The position numbers were made by a program, and so were the translations under genes. This document shows positions 1-6,042 of a stretch of DNA of 12,785 nucleotides, in pieces. A model generated the notes under the pieces. The model had not been told where the DNA came from and made no database searches. It saw only the letters and a list, made by a program, of their open reading frames with translations. Every line of letters starts with the position of its first letter. Positions within the stretch are counted from its first letter, which is position 1. This DNA comes from CAVXFS01 sp049582805. Lineage in GTDB: Bacteria > Pseudomonadota > Gammaproteobacteria > Burkholderiales > Gallionellaceae. The stretch spans positions 1-12,785 of the forward strand of contig JBAUUR010000110.1 in NCBI GenBank assembly GCA_049582805.1. Direction: 5' to 3'.

Positions 1-2
1 AA

Positions 3-110
3 AAAACTCACTCAGAAATAGAAACAAAAAAAGAAACAGAAAACCGGGGCAGCGTCGTTCCGCTGCAAGTGAAAGGTTACCCTCTTAAACTCGATGTATT
101 ATTGTCTTGA
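3..110 (+). CDS. C-terminal fragment of an unidentified upstream ORF
   Basis: A frame that is open from the window edge ends at TGA 108-110, giving about 35 residues. The first half is rich in Lys and Glu and the end reads GYPLKLDVLLS. I do not recognise the family. Its stop overlaps the likely original ATG (94) of the DUF4411 gene by 17 nt, which would fit a translationally coupled upstream partner. DUF4411 genes often follow a regulator or ImmA-type gene, but the fragment is too short to test that. It could also be chance open frame in an A-rich stretch. Confidence 0.3.
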   Translation, partial: KTHSEIETKKETENRGSVVPLQVKGYPLKLDVLLS

Positions 111-559
111 CGGAGGGGTCCACTGTAGCTCGCTATTATCCGACCGATGTATTTGCGAGCATTCTGAATCAGGTTGATGCCCTGATTAGTGAAGAACGGT
201 TTTGGTCGCCTGCATTGGTAAAGGAAGAGCTTGGTATTGTTGGTACCGGTGGCTTGATTGCGTGGGGTAAAGCGCGTGCCTCGATCTTCGTTCCTACCGG
301 AGAGTTATTGGGGGAGGCGCAATCTATCCAGAACAGTTTTCCGGGTTTGCGCGACCCCAAGGCAGAGTACGAGGAGGCCGATGCTTATGTGATTGCGCTT
401 GCCAGGCTGCGCGGCGGCGTGGTGATTACACAAGAAACACCTGCGGCAGAAAAGCGCAATCCGAAGCGTAGTCATTTCATTCCTGATGTTTGTCGCGAAA
501 TGGGGATACCCTGCTTCAATCTATTGGGATTGATGCGCGCTGAGAAATGGCAGTTCTGA
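94..559 (+). pseudogene. DUF4411 family PIN-like protein, frame-disrupted near the N-terminus
   Basis: The continuous frame 107-559 encodes a DUF4411-type protein. Recognisable blocks are RYYPTDVF, the conserved EELGIVGTGGLIAWGKA, ADAYVIALAR, VVITQETPAAEKRNPKR and the C-terminal block HFIPDVCREMGIPCFNLLGLM. DUF4411 proteins are PIN-like and are thought to be toxin-type nucleases. Family members normally start M-Y-x-x-D, where the Asp is the first acidic PIN residue. Here MYYCLD is encoded by ATG 94-111 in a different frame from the rest, and the only in-frame start is a TTG at 107. I infer a loss of several bases (about 8 nt by comparison with the usual D-to-RYYP distance) just after the Asp codon. 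The rest is full length to its TGA, so the lesion is small. A sequencing error remains possible. No convincing ribosome binding site was seen. Confidence 0.75.
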
Positions 560-696
560 CAAACTCCTATCGAAATAATAGGGACTGATTTATTTATTGG
601 CCTCGGCTTCGTTCAAGGTTTCAATCGTCCGCCTATAAAGGTTGCAATCAGCCGCATCGCTCTTTCCGTAATCCGTTTACCGGCGTGTTGCGCATT
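560..696. other. Intergenic stretch before the AbiEi operator
   Basis: This stretch has no plausible gene on either strand. A short inverted repeat (CCTAT...ATAGG, 567-583) followed by T-rich sequence could be a weak terminator for the DUF4411 gene. The stem is only five AT-rich pairs, so I give it little weight. Confidence 0.4.
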
Positions 697-753
697 TTTG
701 TCCAATATTGTCATTTGTCCACCAATAGTGTACAAATGCAAATTATGGACAAA
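697..753 (+). promoter_or_regulatory. Nested symmetric operator and promoter of the AbiEi-type gene
   Basis: Four copies of one 8-bp word are arranged symmetrically. TTTGTCCA lies at 697-704 and 714-721, and its inverse lies at 729-736 (TGTACAAA, one mismatch) and 746-753 (TGGACAAA). Both inverted pairs are centred on position 725, and the two sites on each side are 17 bp apart. The array overlaps a candidate sigma-70 promoter with -35 TTGTCA (708-713), a 17-bp spacer and -10 TACAAA (731-736). Transcription would then start near 743, at or just before the ATG at 745. AbiEi-type antitoxins are known to repress their own operons by binding inverted repeats, so self-repression is the natural reading. 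The geometry is seen directly; binding is inferred. Confidence 0.75.
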
Positions 754-1809
754 CGACAGCCCCCCCGTACGCCGAAAAAGGAAACCGAGCTTTTCCTGGC
801 GGCCGTTCAGGTTCTGGAAGCCTATGGGATTCCCGCAAAGATCAAGCCGGAACCGCGCAGGCCTGCCGGGGGCCTGGCGCACGCTGATGCGGCGTTCGAT
901 CTCGTGCTGGCAGACAAGCATCAGACATTCCTCGTCGCGGCCAAGCGATGGCTCACGCCCGCGACGCTCGGGCACGTGGTCACGCGGCTGCGCGAATTGG
1001 GCAAGCATGCAATGCTGGTTACCGATTACGTAACGCCCGCGGTTGCAGAAAAACTCAAGGAACTCGATATCGCCTTTGTGGATGCGGCCGGGAATGCGTA
1101 TCTCCGCCATCCTCCCGCGATGATCTGGGTGGTAGGCCGCAAGCCTGTGGTGACGCCTCAGCGGTTCCGTGCCGGGCGTGCGTTTCAGCCGACCGGACTG
1201 AAACTCGTATTTGCATTGTTATGCCGTCCCGACCTGGTCAATGCCGGGTTCCGCGAGATTGCGGAATTCGCCGGCGTGGCGCATGGCACCGTCGGTTGGG
1301 TGCTGGGTGATCTGCGGGAGACGGGTTACCTGGTGGAAACCGGCAACACACGCACTCGCGTGCGACGGCTGCGCAATACACGCAAGTTGCTGACACAGTG
1401 GGCCGAGGCGTATGCGAGAACGCTGCATCCGCAGTTGCTCATGGGATGTTACCAGGCCACCGATCCGGATTGGTGGAAGAAACTCGATGCCGCCAAATAT
1501 AAAGTGTTGCTGGGGGCCGAGCCTGCCGCCGCAATCGCGACAGGGTATCTCCGTCCTGGCGTGGTTACCGTGTATGCGGAGGAGACGCCGGCGCGCCTGA
1601 TGGCGGATTACCGCTTGCGCAAGGCGGAAGAGGGGGCTATCGAATTGCGGCGCCGTTTCTGGCCGTTTGATCATGCATGGGAGCATCCAGCCCTGACGCC
1701 GCCAGTCCTGATATACGCCGACCTCCTGGCGACAGGGGACGCTCGCTGCATCGAGACCGCGCAACTCATCTATGACCGCTACCTCGCTCGACTTTTCAGT
1801 GAGGACTGA
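745..1809 (+). CDS. abiEi: Type IV toxin-antitoxin AbiEi-family antitoxin / transcriptional repressor
   Basis: This 354-residue protein resembles the COG4861/AbiEi_2 group. Residues about 10-130 form an N-terminal domain that looks like a degenerate restriction-endonuclease fold (FDLVL at 51-55, FLVAAKR at 62-68) and contain the family hallmark FVDAAGNAYL (111-120). Residues about 150-198 form a winged helix-turn-helix (FREIAEFAGVAHGTVGWVLGDL). The C-terminal half is the usual antitoxin domain. Family members repress their operon and neutralise an AbiEii nucleotidyltransferase toxin. I chose ATG 745 (MDKRQ) over ATG 736 and GTG 685 because the predicted transcription start is near 743. None of the three has a Shine-Dalgarno sequence, so translation may be leaderless. 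The toxin gene that should follow is reduced to a fragment, leaving the antitoxin unpaired. Length and domain order look intact. Confidence 0.85.
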   Translation: MDKRQPPRTPKKETELFLAAVQVLEAYGIPAKIKPEPRRPAGGLAHADAAFDLVLADKHQTFLVAAKRWLTPATLGHVVTRLRELGKHAMLVTDYVTPAVAEKLKELDIAFVDAAGNAYLRHPPAMIWVVGRKPVVTPQRFRAGRAFQPTGLKLVFALLCRPDLVNAGFREIAEFAGVAHGTVGWVLGDLRETGYLVETGNTRTRVRRLRNTRKLLTQWAEAYARTLHPQLLMGCYQATDPDWWKKLDAAKYKVLLGAEPAAAIATGYLRPGVVTVYAEETPARLMADYRLRKAEEGAIELRRRFWPFDHAWEHPALTPPVLIYADLLATGDARCIETAQLIYDRYLARLFSED

Positions 1810-1826
1810 GCTGCTGGAAAAGAGGT

Positions 1827-2036
1827 GATTTTGACTACGAAACGGCCGGCGCCTGGCTCCTTGGGCATGACATGGGAAAGTTGCTCGTTGGCGACTCCAG
1901 GGCGAAAGTTGCCGCGCTGCTGGAACGGGAATCGAACCTGCATGGATCATTGAGGCTGGTCGGAGACATGCGAGCTGCCCCGGAAACGCTAGTGGCGTTG
2001 CTCAGCGCTTTAAAGAACGGCTTTACAGGAAACTGA
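1827..2036 (+). pseudogene. C-terminal remnant of an AbiEii-type nucleotidyltransferase toxin
   Basis: Directly after the AbiEi stop, a frame open from 1803 to TGA 2034-2036 reads DFDYETAGAWLLGHDMGKLL, followed by a block ending in ALLSALKNGFTGN. This matches my recollection of the C-terminal helical end of the COG4849-type nucleotidyltransferases paired with COG4861 antitoxins (AGAWLLG..D and LL..L..GF). The catalytic nucleotidyltransferase domain (GS...DxD) is missing. Only about 70 residues remain, with no good start codon or ribosome binding site. It was most likely left by an internal deletion that kept the antitoxin and the toxin tail. The TGA is separated from the hsdM ATG by a single G, so any translation of the remnant would be coupled to hsdM. 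Identification rests on short motifs and on position. Confidence 0.65.
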
Positions 2037-2037
2037 G

Positions 2038-3639
2038 ATGAATACTTCCGCCATCGTCCAAAAACTCTGGAACTACTGCAACGTACTTCGTGACGACGGC
2101 ATGAGCTATGGCGACTACGTCGAGCAGCTGACGTATTTGTTGTTCCTAAAAATGGCCGACGAACGCACCAAGGCGCCGTACAACCAGAAGAGCCCTGTGC
2201 CGGAGAAATACAGTTGGACTAGCCTGATCAAGAAAGACGGCGACGAGCTGTTCGATCACTACCGTCATACCCTTGAGGCGCTGGGGAACCAAAAGGGCTT
2301 GCTCGGGCTGATCTTCAACAAGTCGCAGAACAAATTCCAGGACCCGGCCAAGCTGCGGCGGCTGATCGTGGACCTCATCGACAAGGAAACCTGGGTGTCG
2401 ATGAGCGCGGACGTTAAGGGCGATGCATACGAAGGCCTGCTGGAAAAGAACGCGCAGGACACCAAGTCAGGCGCCGGCCAGTACTTCACGCCGCGCCCGC
2501 TGATTCGGGCGATTGTGGATGTCATGGCCCCGAAGCCCGGAGAGACCGTGTGCGACCCGGCCTGCGGCACCGGCGGATTTATGCTCGCCGCGCACGACTA
2601 TGTTGTGAAGCACAATCCTAACTTGAGCAAGCCGCAAAAGACCAAGCTCAAAGAGGAAACCTTCAAGGGTTGGGAGCTGGTGCAGGCCACGGCGCGGCTG
2701 TGCGCGATGAACATGCTGCTGCACGGCATCGGCAGCCAGGACTTCGAGCCCATTGTGGTGTCCGACTCGCTGGCTGCCGATCCCGGTGACCGTTTTGATC
2801 TGGTGCTCACCAATCCGCCCTTCGGCAAGAAGAGCAGCACCACGATTGTGGGCGAGGAGGGCAAGGTCAGCAAAGAGCGTGACATCGTTGAGCGCGGCGA
2901 CTTCTGGACCACCACCTCGAACAAACAGCTCAACTTCGTCCAGCACGTCAAAACTCTGCTCAAGCAAAACGGCCGCGCCGCTGTGGTCGTGCCCGACAAC
3001 GTGCTGTTCGAAGGTGGCGCTGGCGAAACGATTCGGCGCAAACTCCTGCACGAGTGCGACGTCCACACCCTGCTGCGCCTGCCCACCGGCCTGTTCTACG
3101 CGCAGGGCGTGAAGGCGAACGTGCTGTTCTTCGACAAGAAACCCGCCAGCGAAACACCGTGGACCAAGAAGCTGTGGATCTACGATTTGCGCACCAACAA
3201 ACACTTCACGCTGAAGACTGGCGCATTGAAGCGCGAAGACCTCGATGAGTTTGTAAAGTGCTACAACCCGGAGAACCGCCACCAGCGCAAGGCGACGTGG
3301 AAAGAAAAGGCTTCCCCCTCTCCCCAGCCCTCTGGTGGAACAACTAGCCATTCGACTAAGCTGGCAAACAACGCCAGCCAAGTCGCTGGTTATCCCGCGA
3401 GGGGAGAGGGGGCGGACAATGAAGCCCGCTGGCGAGCCTATGATTACGAGGAACTCGTAGCGCGCGACAAGGCGAGCCTTGATATCTTCTGGCTCAGGGA
3501 TGAGTCGCTGGAGGATTCGGATAATCTGCCGGCGCCGGATATTCTGGCAGCTGAAATTGTTGAAGACCTGGAGGCGGCGCTGGAGCAGTTTCGGGAGATT
3601 CTGGGAGATATTGGCCCAGAGGAAGCCTTGTCAAAATAG
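2038..3639 (+). CDS. hsdM: Type I restriction-modification system methyltransferase subunit HsdM
   Basis: This 533-residue protein is an N6-adenine DNA methyltransferase subunit, which normally acts as HsdM2HsdS. The N-terminal helical domain (residues about 1-140) is followed by QYFTPR (148-153), AdoMet motif I DPACGTGGF (173-181) and catalytic motif IV NPPF (259-262). The conserved tail is RWRAYDYEEL...DIFWLRDESLED...LEAALEQFREI. All key motifs are intact. The anomaly is residues about 425-460 (encoded by 3310-3417). This low-complexity Ser/Pro/Asn-rich stretch comes from a palindromic DNA element inserted in frame between the conserved RKATWKE and ARWRAYDY blocks. No hsdS or hsdR is present, and a NERD gene follows 10 bp downstream. 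The start ATG overlaps the end of the toxin remnant region with a weak GGA-type ribosome binding site. Without HsdS the subunit should not target DNA, unless partners lie elsewhere. Confidence 0.95.
   Translation: MNTSAIVQKLWNYCNVLRDDGMSYGDYVEQLTYLLFLKMADERTKAPYNQKSPVPEKYSWTSLIKKDGDELFDHYRHTLEALGNQKGLLGLIFNKSQNKFQDPAKLRRLIVDLIDKETWVSMSADVKGDAYEGLLEKNAQDTKSGAGQYFTPRPLIRAIVDVMAPKPGETVCDPACGTGGFMLAAHDYVVKHNPNLSKPQKTKLKEETFKGWELVQATARLCAMNMLLHGIGSQDFEPIVVSDSLAADPGDRFDLVLTNPPFGKKSSTTIVGEEGKVSKERDIVERGDFWTTTSNKQLNFVQHVKTLLKQNGRAAVVVPDNVLFEGGAGETIRRKLLHECDVHTLLRLPTGLFYAQGVKANVLFFDKKPASETPWTKKLWIYDLRTNKHFTLKTGALKREDLDEFVKCYNPENRHQRKATWKEKASPSPQPSGGTTSHSTKLANNASQVAGYPARGEGADNEARWRAYDYEELVARDKASLDIFWLRDESLEDSDNLPAPDILAAEIVEDLEAALEQFREILGDIGPEEALSK
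3310..3417. repeat. In-frame palindromic repeat element inside hsdM
   Basis: The element has perfect 12-bp terminal inverted arms, CCCCCTCTCCCC at 3314-3325 and GGGGAGAGGGGG at 3401-3412. It also has an inner hairpin, GCTGGC 3360-3365 with GCCAGC 3373-3378, extended on both sides by CGACT...AGTCG. The segment is about 108 bp (36 codons) with no stop in the coding frame, so hsdM is lengthened rather than broken. This resembles the concept of Rickettsia palindromic elements in coding sequences, though no homology to them is claimed. The insert boundaries are judged from where the recognisable HsdM sequence stops and resumes. Confidence 0.8.
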
Positions 3640-3649
3640 GCAGACGACT

Positions 3650-4447
3650 ATGAGCTACGAGAAAAACAAACCTACCGAAACCCGCTCACCACTGAAAGCT
3701 CCTCCGTTGAGGTATGCCGGGCAGTCGTTGGATGAAGAAATTGAACGTGTCATACAAGATGATGTTGATGGCTACGTCGTAGCCGCATTGGTTGCTATCG
3801 TTCTTGCGCTTTACGAGTGGTGGAGATGGTATGCAATGACTCCGCCGCATCCAGGTGTTTTCACAATATTCGCGGTGGCTGTCATAGCGTACACTTCTCG
3901 CAAGATTGTGCTGGCAAGAAGAAAAATTAAGACACTGCGCCTCGGGCGCGATGGCGAGAGGATAGTGGGCCAATTTCTCGAGGGATTGAGGGAAAGCGGC
4001 TACCGCGTACTGCACGACATTGTCGGCGATGATTTCAATATTGATCATTTGCTCATCGGGGCTAATGGCGTATTTACTGTCGAGACCAAGACAGTCAGTA
4101 AACCGGCTCGAGGAAAGACCGAGATTGATTACGATGGGGCCGAAATTCTCGTGAACGGTTTTAAGCCGGATCGCGACCCGATTGTTCAAGCCAAGGCGCA
4201 GGCTAATTGGGTTAAGGAACTGGTAAAGGAATTGACGGGGAAAACCATATCGGTTCGGCCAACTGTCGTTTATCCCGGATGGTATGTTAATCAGAATATG
4301 CCAAAGGGCAGCAGGCCGGAAGTTTGGGTGCTGAATCCTAAAGCGCTTGCGACATTTATCGAGAATTCTGATGTTGCGTTGAGTGATGAGGATGCACGTT
4401 CAGTTCATTTCCATCTTTCTCGTTATGTCAGGAATTCAGAACGTTAG
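3650..4447 (+). CDS. Membrane-anchored NERD-domain (nuclease-related) protein
   Basis: This is a 265-residue protein. Two hydrophobic segments, residues about 42-58 (YVVAALVAIVLALYEWW) and 69-85 (GVFTIFAVAVIAYTSRK), form an N-terminal hairpin anchor. The NERD domain spans about 98-200 and starts GRDGERIVGQFL. Its putative active-site residues are E103, D132 (NIDHLLIG) and E145-x-K147 (VETKT), as expected for a restriction-endonuclease-like fold. The function of NERD proteins is poorly defined; nuclease activity is suggested by the fold. ATG 3650 was chosen because it lies 10 bp after the hsdM stop with a modest AGGCAG ribosome binding site, while the open frame further upstream only overlaps hsdM. 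Co-transcription with hsdM suggests a role linked to restriction or foreign DNA, which is inference. Its base composition looks more AT-rich than that of the neighbouring core genes. Confidence 0.85.
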   Translation: MSYEKNKPTETRSPLKAPPLRYAGQSLDEEIERVIQDDVDGYVVAALVAIVLALYEWWRWYAMTPPHPGVFTIFAVAVIAYTSRKIVLARRKIKTLRLGRDGERIVGQFLEGLRESGYRVLHDIVGDDFNIDHLLIGANGVFTVETKTVSKPARGKTEIDYDGAEILVNGFKPDRDPIVQAKAQANWVKELVKELTGKTISVRPTVVYPGWYVNQNMPKGSRPEVWVLNPKALATFIENSDVALSDEDARSVHFHLSRYVRNSER

Positions 4448-4479
4448 GCACTGCGCCTTATGCAGCCGCCATTGACCAG

Positions 4480-4537
4480 TAGGATGTGCTGAACGCAGAG
4501 AAGCGCATGATGCGGTTCGCATGCTCACCACATCCTA
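4480..4537. repeat. REP-like imperfect palindrome
   Basis: The outer arms TAGGATGTG (4480-4488) and CACATCCTA (4529-4537) are perfect reverse complements. The next bases continue the pairing (TGA with TCA) after one mismatch. The centre GCGCATGATGCG is itself close to palindromic. The whole 58 bp resembles the abundant TAGGATG(C/T)GGTGA...CATCCTA repetitive palindromes of beta- and gammaproteobacteria. It lies between the NERD stop and the next repeat. Confidence 0.65.
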
Positions 4538-4544
4538 TGGGCAG

Positions 4545-4670
4545 CGTCATTCCGGCGCAGGCCGGAATCCAGTGAATTGACAATTCACCATGTCAGTGGG
4601 ATTTCAGCATGGTTTTGTCTGCTTCGCAGGGTGTTTATTTGACTGGATTCCGGCCTGTGCCGGAATGACG
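4545..4670. repeat. Inverted pair of 29-bp repeats, MITE-like unit
   Basis: The left copy at 4545-4573 (CGTCATTCCGG...AATCCAGT) and the right copy at 4642-4670 (ACTGGATTCCGG...AATGACG) are reverse complements with one mismatch. They flank 68 bp of unique sequence. Each copy also has its own internal dyad (ATTCCGGC/GCCGGAAT). The word CATTCCGGC...GCCGGAAT is a common interspersed repeat in this type of genome. No coding sequence is present between 4448 and 4793; this unit and the REP-like palindrome occupy most of the gap. Confidence 0.75.
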
Positions 4671-4793
4671 GCTAGTAAAAGTGGACAGGCACCTTTAATT
4701 CTCAGCATTTGAATCATCAGCCATCCGATGCCGATATCACGGCGCTAAAATAAATCGCAAAGCAAGAAGTCAGGATGGGGGCGGCGCCCGCCG

Positions 4794-5252
4794 TTATTTC
4801 AGGTCAGCAGGCCTGGCGCGCATTTTGGCGGCAACGTTGTCCCCAAGAGGAATATGGAGAAGGTCGACGATCTTTCGCATTAGATGGTTTTCATGTGCGC
4901 TGATTTGCCTGTCGGCATAGGCAACCTGCCACATGTATTCAATGAGGCGAACCTTTTCGGATAATTCCAGCTCCCGGTTGATGAGGGACGTGAACTGATG
5001 AAAATCATTGGCGGCTATTACCGTGCGGTGTCCCAGTTCAGTCAGTTGCGCCACTTCCGCATCCGGCAGATGAAACCTCTCCTTGAGGATTTTCAGTATC
5101 GTAGCCTGCTCTTCGTCTGTGCTGTCGGCATCCGAGCGCATGACCTCGATCAATAGCACGGCAGTTGCCAGTTGCAGCGTGTGTTCGGGACGGTCCTCGG
5201 CACTGGCGGGGGCAATGATCGTAGATAGGAAGTTACTTAGTTTGTTCAGCAT
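4794..5252 (-). CDS. TerB-like (tellurite resistance/COG3793-type) protein
   Basis: This 152-residue, all-helical acidic protein shows the duplicated TerB pattern. A first helix pair carries TAVLLIEVMRSDADSTDEEQATILKIL (residues about 31-57), and a second carries MWQVAYADRQISAHENHLMRKIVDLLHI. The D/E-rich turns after (V/A)M..D and AYAD match the metal-binding type motifs of the family. Members are small cytosolic proteins, usually of unknown role despite the tellurite name. I chose ATG 5252 because the homologous region begins MLNKLSNFL, and the open frame further upstream (to 5414) overlaps slyX in another frame. It lies 79 bp downstream of slyX on the same strand, probably in one transcription unit. 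Confidence 0.85.
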   Translation of the reverse strand: MLNKLSNFLSTIIAPASAEDRPEHTLQLATAVLLIEVMRSDADSTDEEQATILKILKERFHLPDAEVAQLTELGHRTVIAANDFHQFTSLINRELELSEKVRLIEYMWQVAYADRQISAHENHLMRKIVDLLHIPLGDNVAAKMRARPADLK

Positions 5253-5331
5253 GGCTAATTGCTCGACGCTTACATTTCCGGCAATAAAAGAAAGGGACGC
5301 AGCTCGATATTCATGGCAGTGGGACCGTACG

Positions 5332-5535
5332 CTAATAATGCGGCGGCCTTTCGTGTGCAGGCTTGCCCTCAGTTGCTGCAGCCAGCGATTCGACGTGACT
5401 TGCGAGCGATTCACAAATTGCTTCCAGCCGTTCCAGCTTCTTTTGCTGCTGATAGACCGCTTTGTTCAGTTCCTCGATCAGGTCTTCCTGGAAGGAAATT
5501 TTGGTTTCTATTTTTACTAAACGCTCTTCAATCAT
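5332..5535 (-). CDS. slyX: SlyX family protein
   Basis: This is a 67-residue coiled-coil protein. It begins MIEERLVKIETKISFQEDLIEELN and ends with the hallmark PPHY, both typical of SlyX in order and length. The heptad pattern runs to about residue 50. The molecular role of SlyX is unknown; it is a small cytosolic protein, often encoded near slyD or other housekeeping genes. ATG 5535 has a GGAG ribosome binding site about 8 nt upstream on the minus strand. A TerB-like gene follows on the same strand. Confidence 0.93.
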   Translation of the reverse strand: MIEERLVKIETKISFQEDLIEELNKAVYQQQKKLERLEAICESLASHVESLAAATEGKPAHERPPHY

Positions 5536-5683
5536 GAGGTGACTCCGAAAGTTTGGTGACTGGCCGGGAAATGTGGCGATAGCAATAATGGGAACAAAAT
5601 AAGTTATGGTTTGCCGGGCTCACTTCACAGCAGGCCTCCTTCCTTCAACGTGTCAATAAAGGGCCAGGCACTTTTTATTCCGA
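5536..5683. other. Intergenic stretch upstream of slyX
   Basis: No gene was found. On the minus strand a perfect TTGACA word occurs at 5651-5656, but no good -10 lies at the right distance. A 19-bp segment at 5662-5680 is 16/19 identical to 4683-4701, so the two copies bracket the terB-slyX block. Confidence 0.4.
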
Positions 5684-5950
5684 TTAACGTTTTCGGACAT
5701 GAAGTTCGGGATGGTTGATGAGGTCGTATTCAAGCTGGGTGGCCAGGCTGTCAATCAGGGACGCTTGCGCCTCGGGCGTGAATAAATCGGGATTATCCAC
5801 ATGGGCCTGGTAGGTGGCCACCGAAATCTGGTGTCCATCCGTGCCGAACGCGGCGACATGGGCGGTGGTCGAGTGTATCCAGGATTCGATCGTGACGGTC
5901 CTGCCGTCTGCAAGACGAAAATCGTTTCTCTTCACGCGATGGTGGTTCAT
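5684..5950 (-). CDS. Small conserved-looking hypothetical protein
   Basis: This 88-residue protein belongs to no family I recognise. It is a soluble, His-rich protein that begins MNHHRVKRNDFRLADGRTVTIESW, which looks like a short beta-strand-rich unit, then has a helical C-terminal half (TPEAQASLIDSLATQLEYDLI). There is no signal peptide or membrane segment. A strong AAGGAG ribosome binding site about 8 nt before ATG 5950 supports the start. It lies between gstA and slyX on the same strand. A TATAAT -10 word at the end of gstA could drive it. Confidence 0.75.
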   Translation of the reverse strand: MNHHRVKRNDFRLADGRTVTIESWIHSTTAHVAAFGTDGHQISVATYQAHVDNPDLFTPEAQASLIDSLATQLEYDLINHPELHVRKR

Positions 5951-6036
5951 CTGGAACTCCTTTCCTTTGATGGTTTCGCAAGGGGCGCTGCTGTTCCAAC
6001 AGTGACCGCCGAACAGTTGCGTCCGGGCATGTGCGG

Positions 6037-6042
6037 ATTATA
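6037..6042 (-). promoter_or_regulatory. Candidate -10 element for the 88-residue gene and slyX direction
   Basis: A perfect TATAAT on the minus strand overlaps the gstA stop codon. A poor -35 (ATTGCG) lies 16 bp upstream. Transcription would start near 6030, giving an 80-nt leader before ATG 5950. Confidence 0.35.

Noticed and set aside
685..744. GTG at 685 as start of the AbiEi gene
   Set aside because: It would put the operator and promoter inside the coding region, there is no ribosome binding site, and the extra residues do not resemble the family N-terminus.
2467..3381. Minus-strand open frame within hsdM
   Set aside because: It lies opposite the catalytic region of a conserved methyltransferase and shows no domain of its own.
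3479..3649. N-terminal extension of the NERD gene overlapping hsdM
   Set aside because: The extension is a frame shadow of conserved HsdM sequence (Arg/Trp-rich). ATG 3650 has better spacing and a ribosome binding site.
4779..4792. GC-rich hairpin as terminator of the terB transcript
   Set aside because: The stem is only five pairs and no T-run follows on the minus strand, so it does not qualify as an intrinsic terminator.
5253..5414. N-terminal extension of the TerB-like gene
   Set aside because: It overlaps slyX in another frame and shows no TerB similarity. MLNKLSNFL at 5252 is the natural start.
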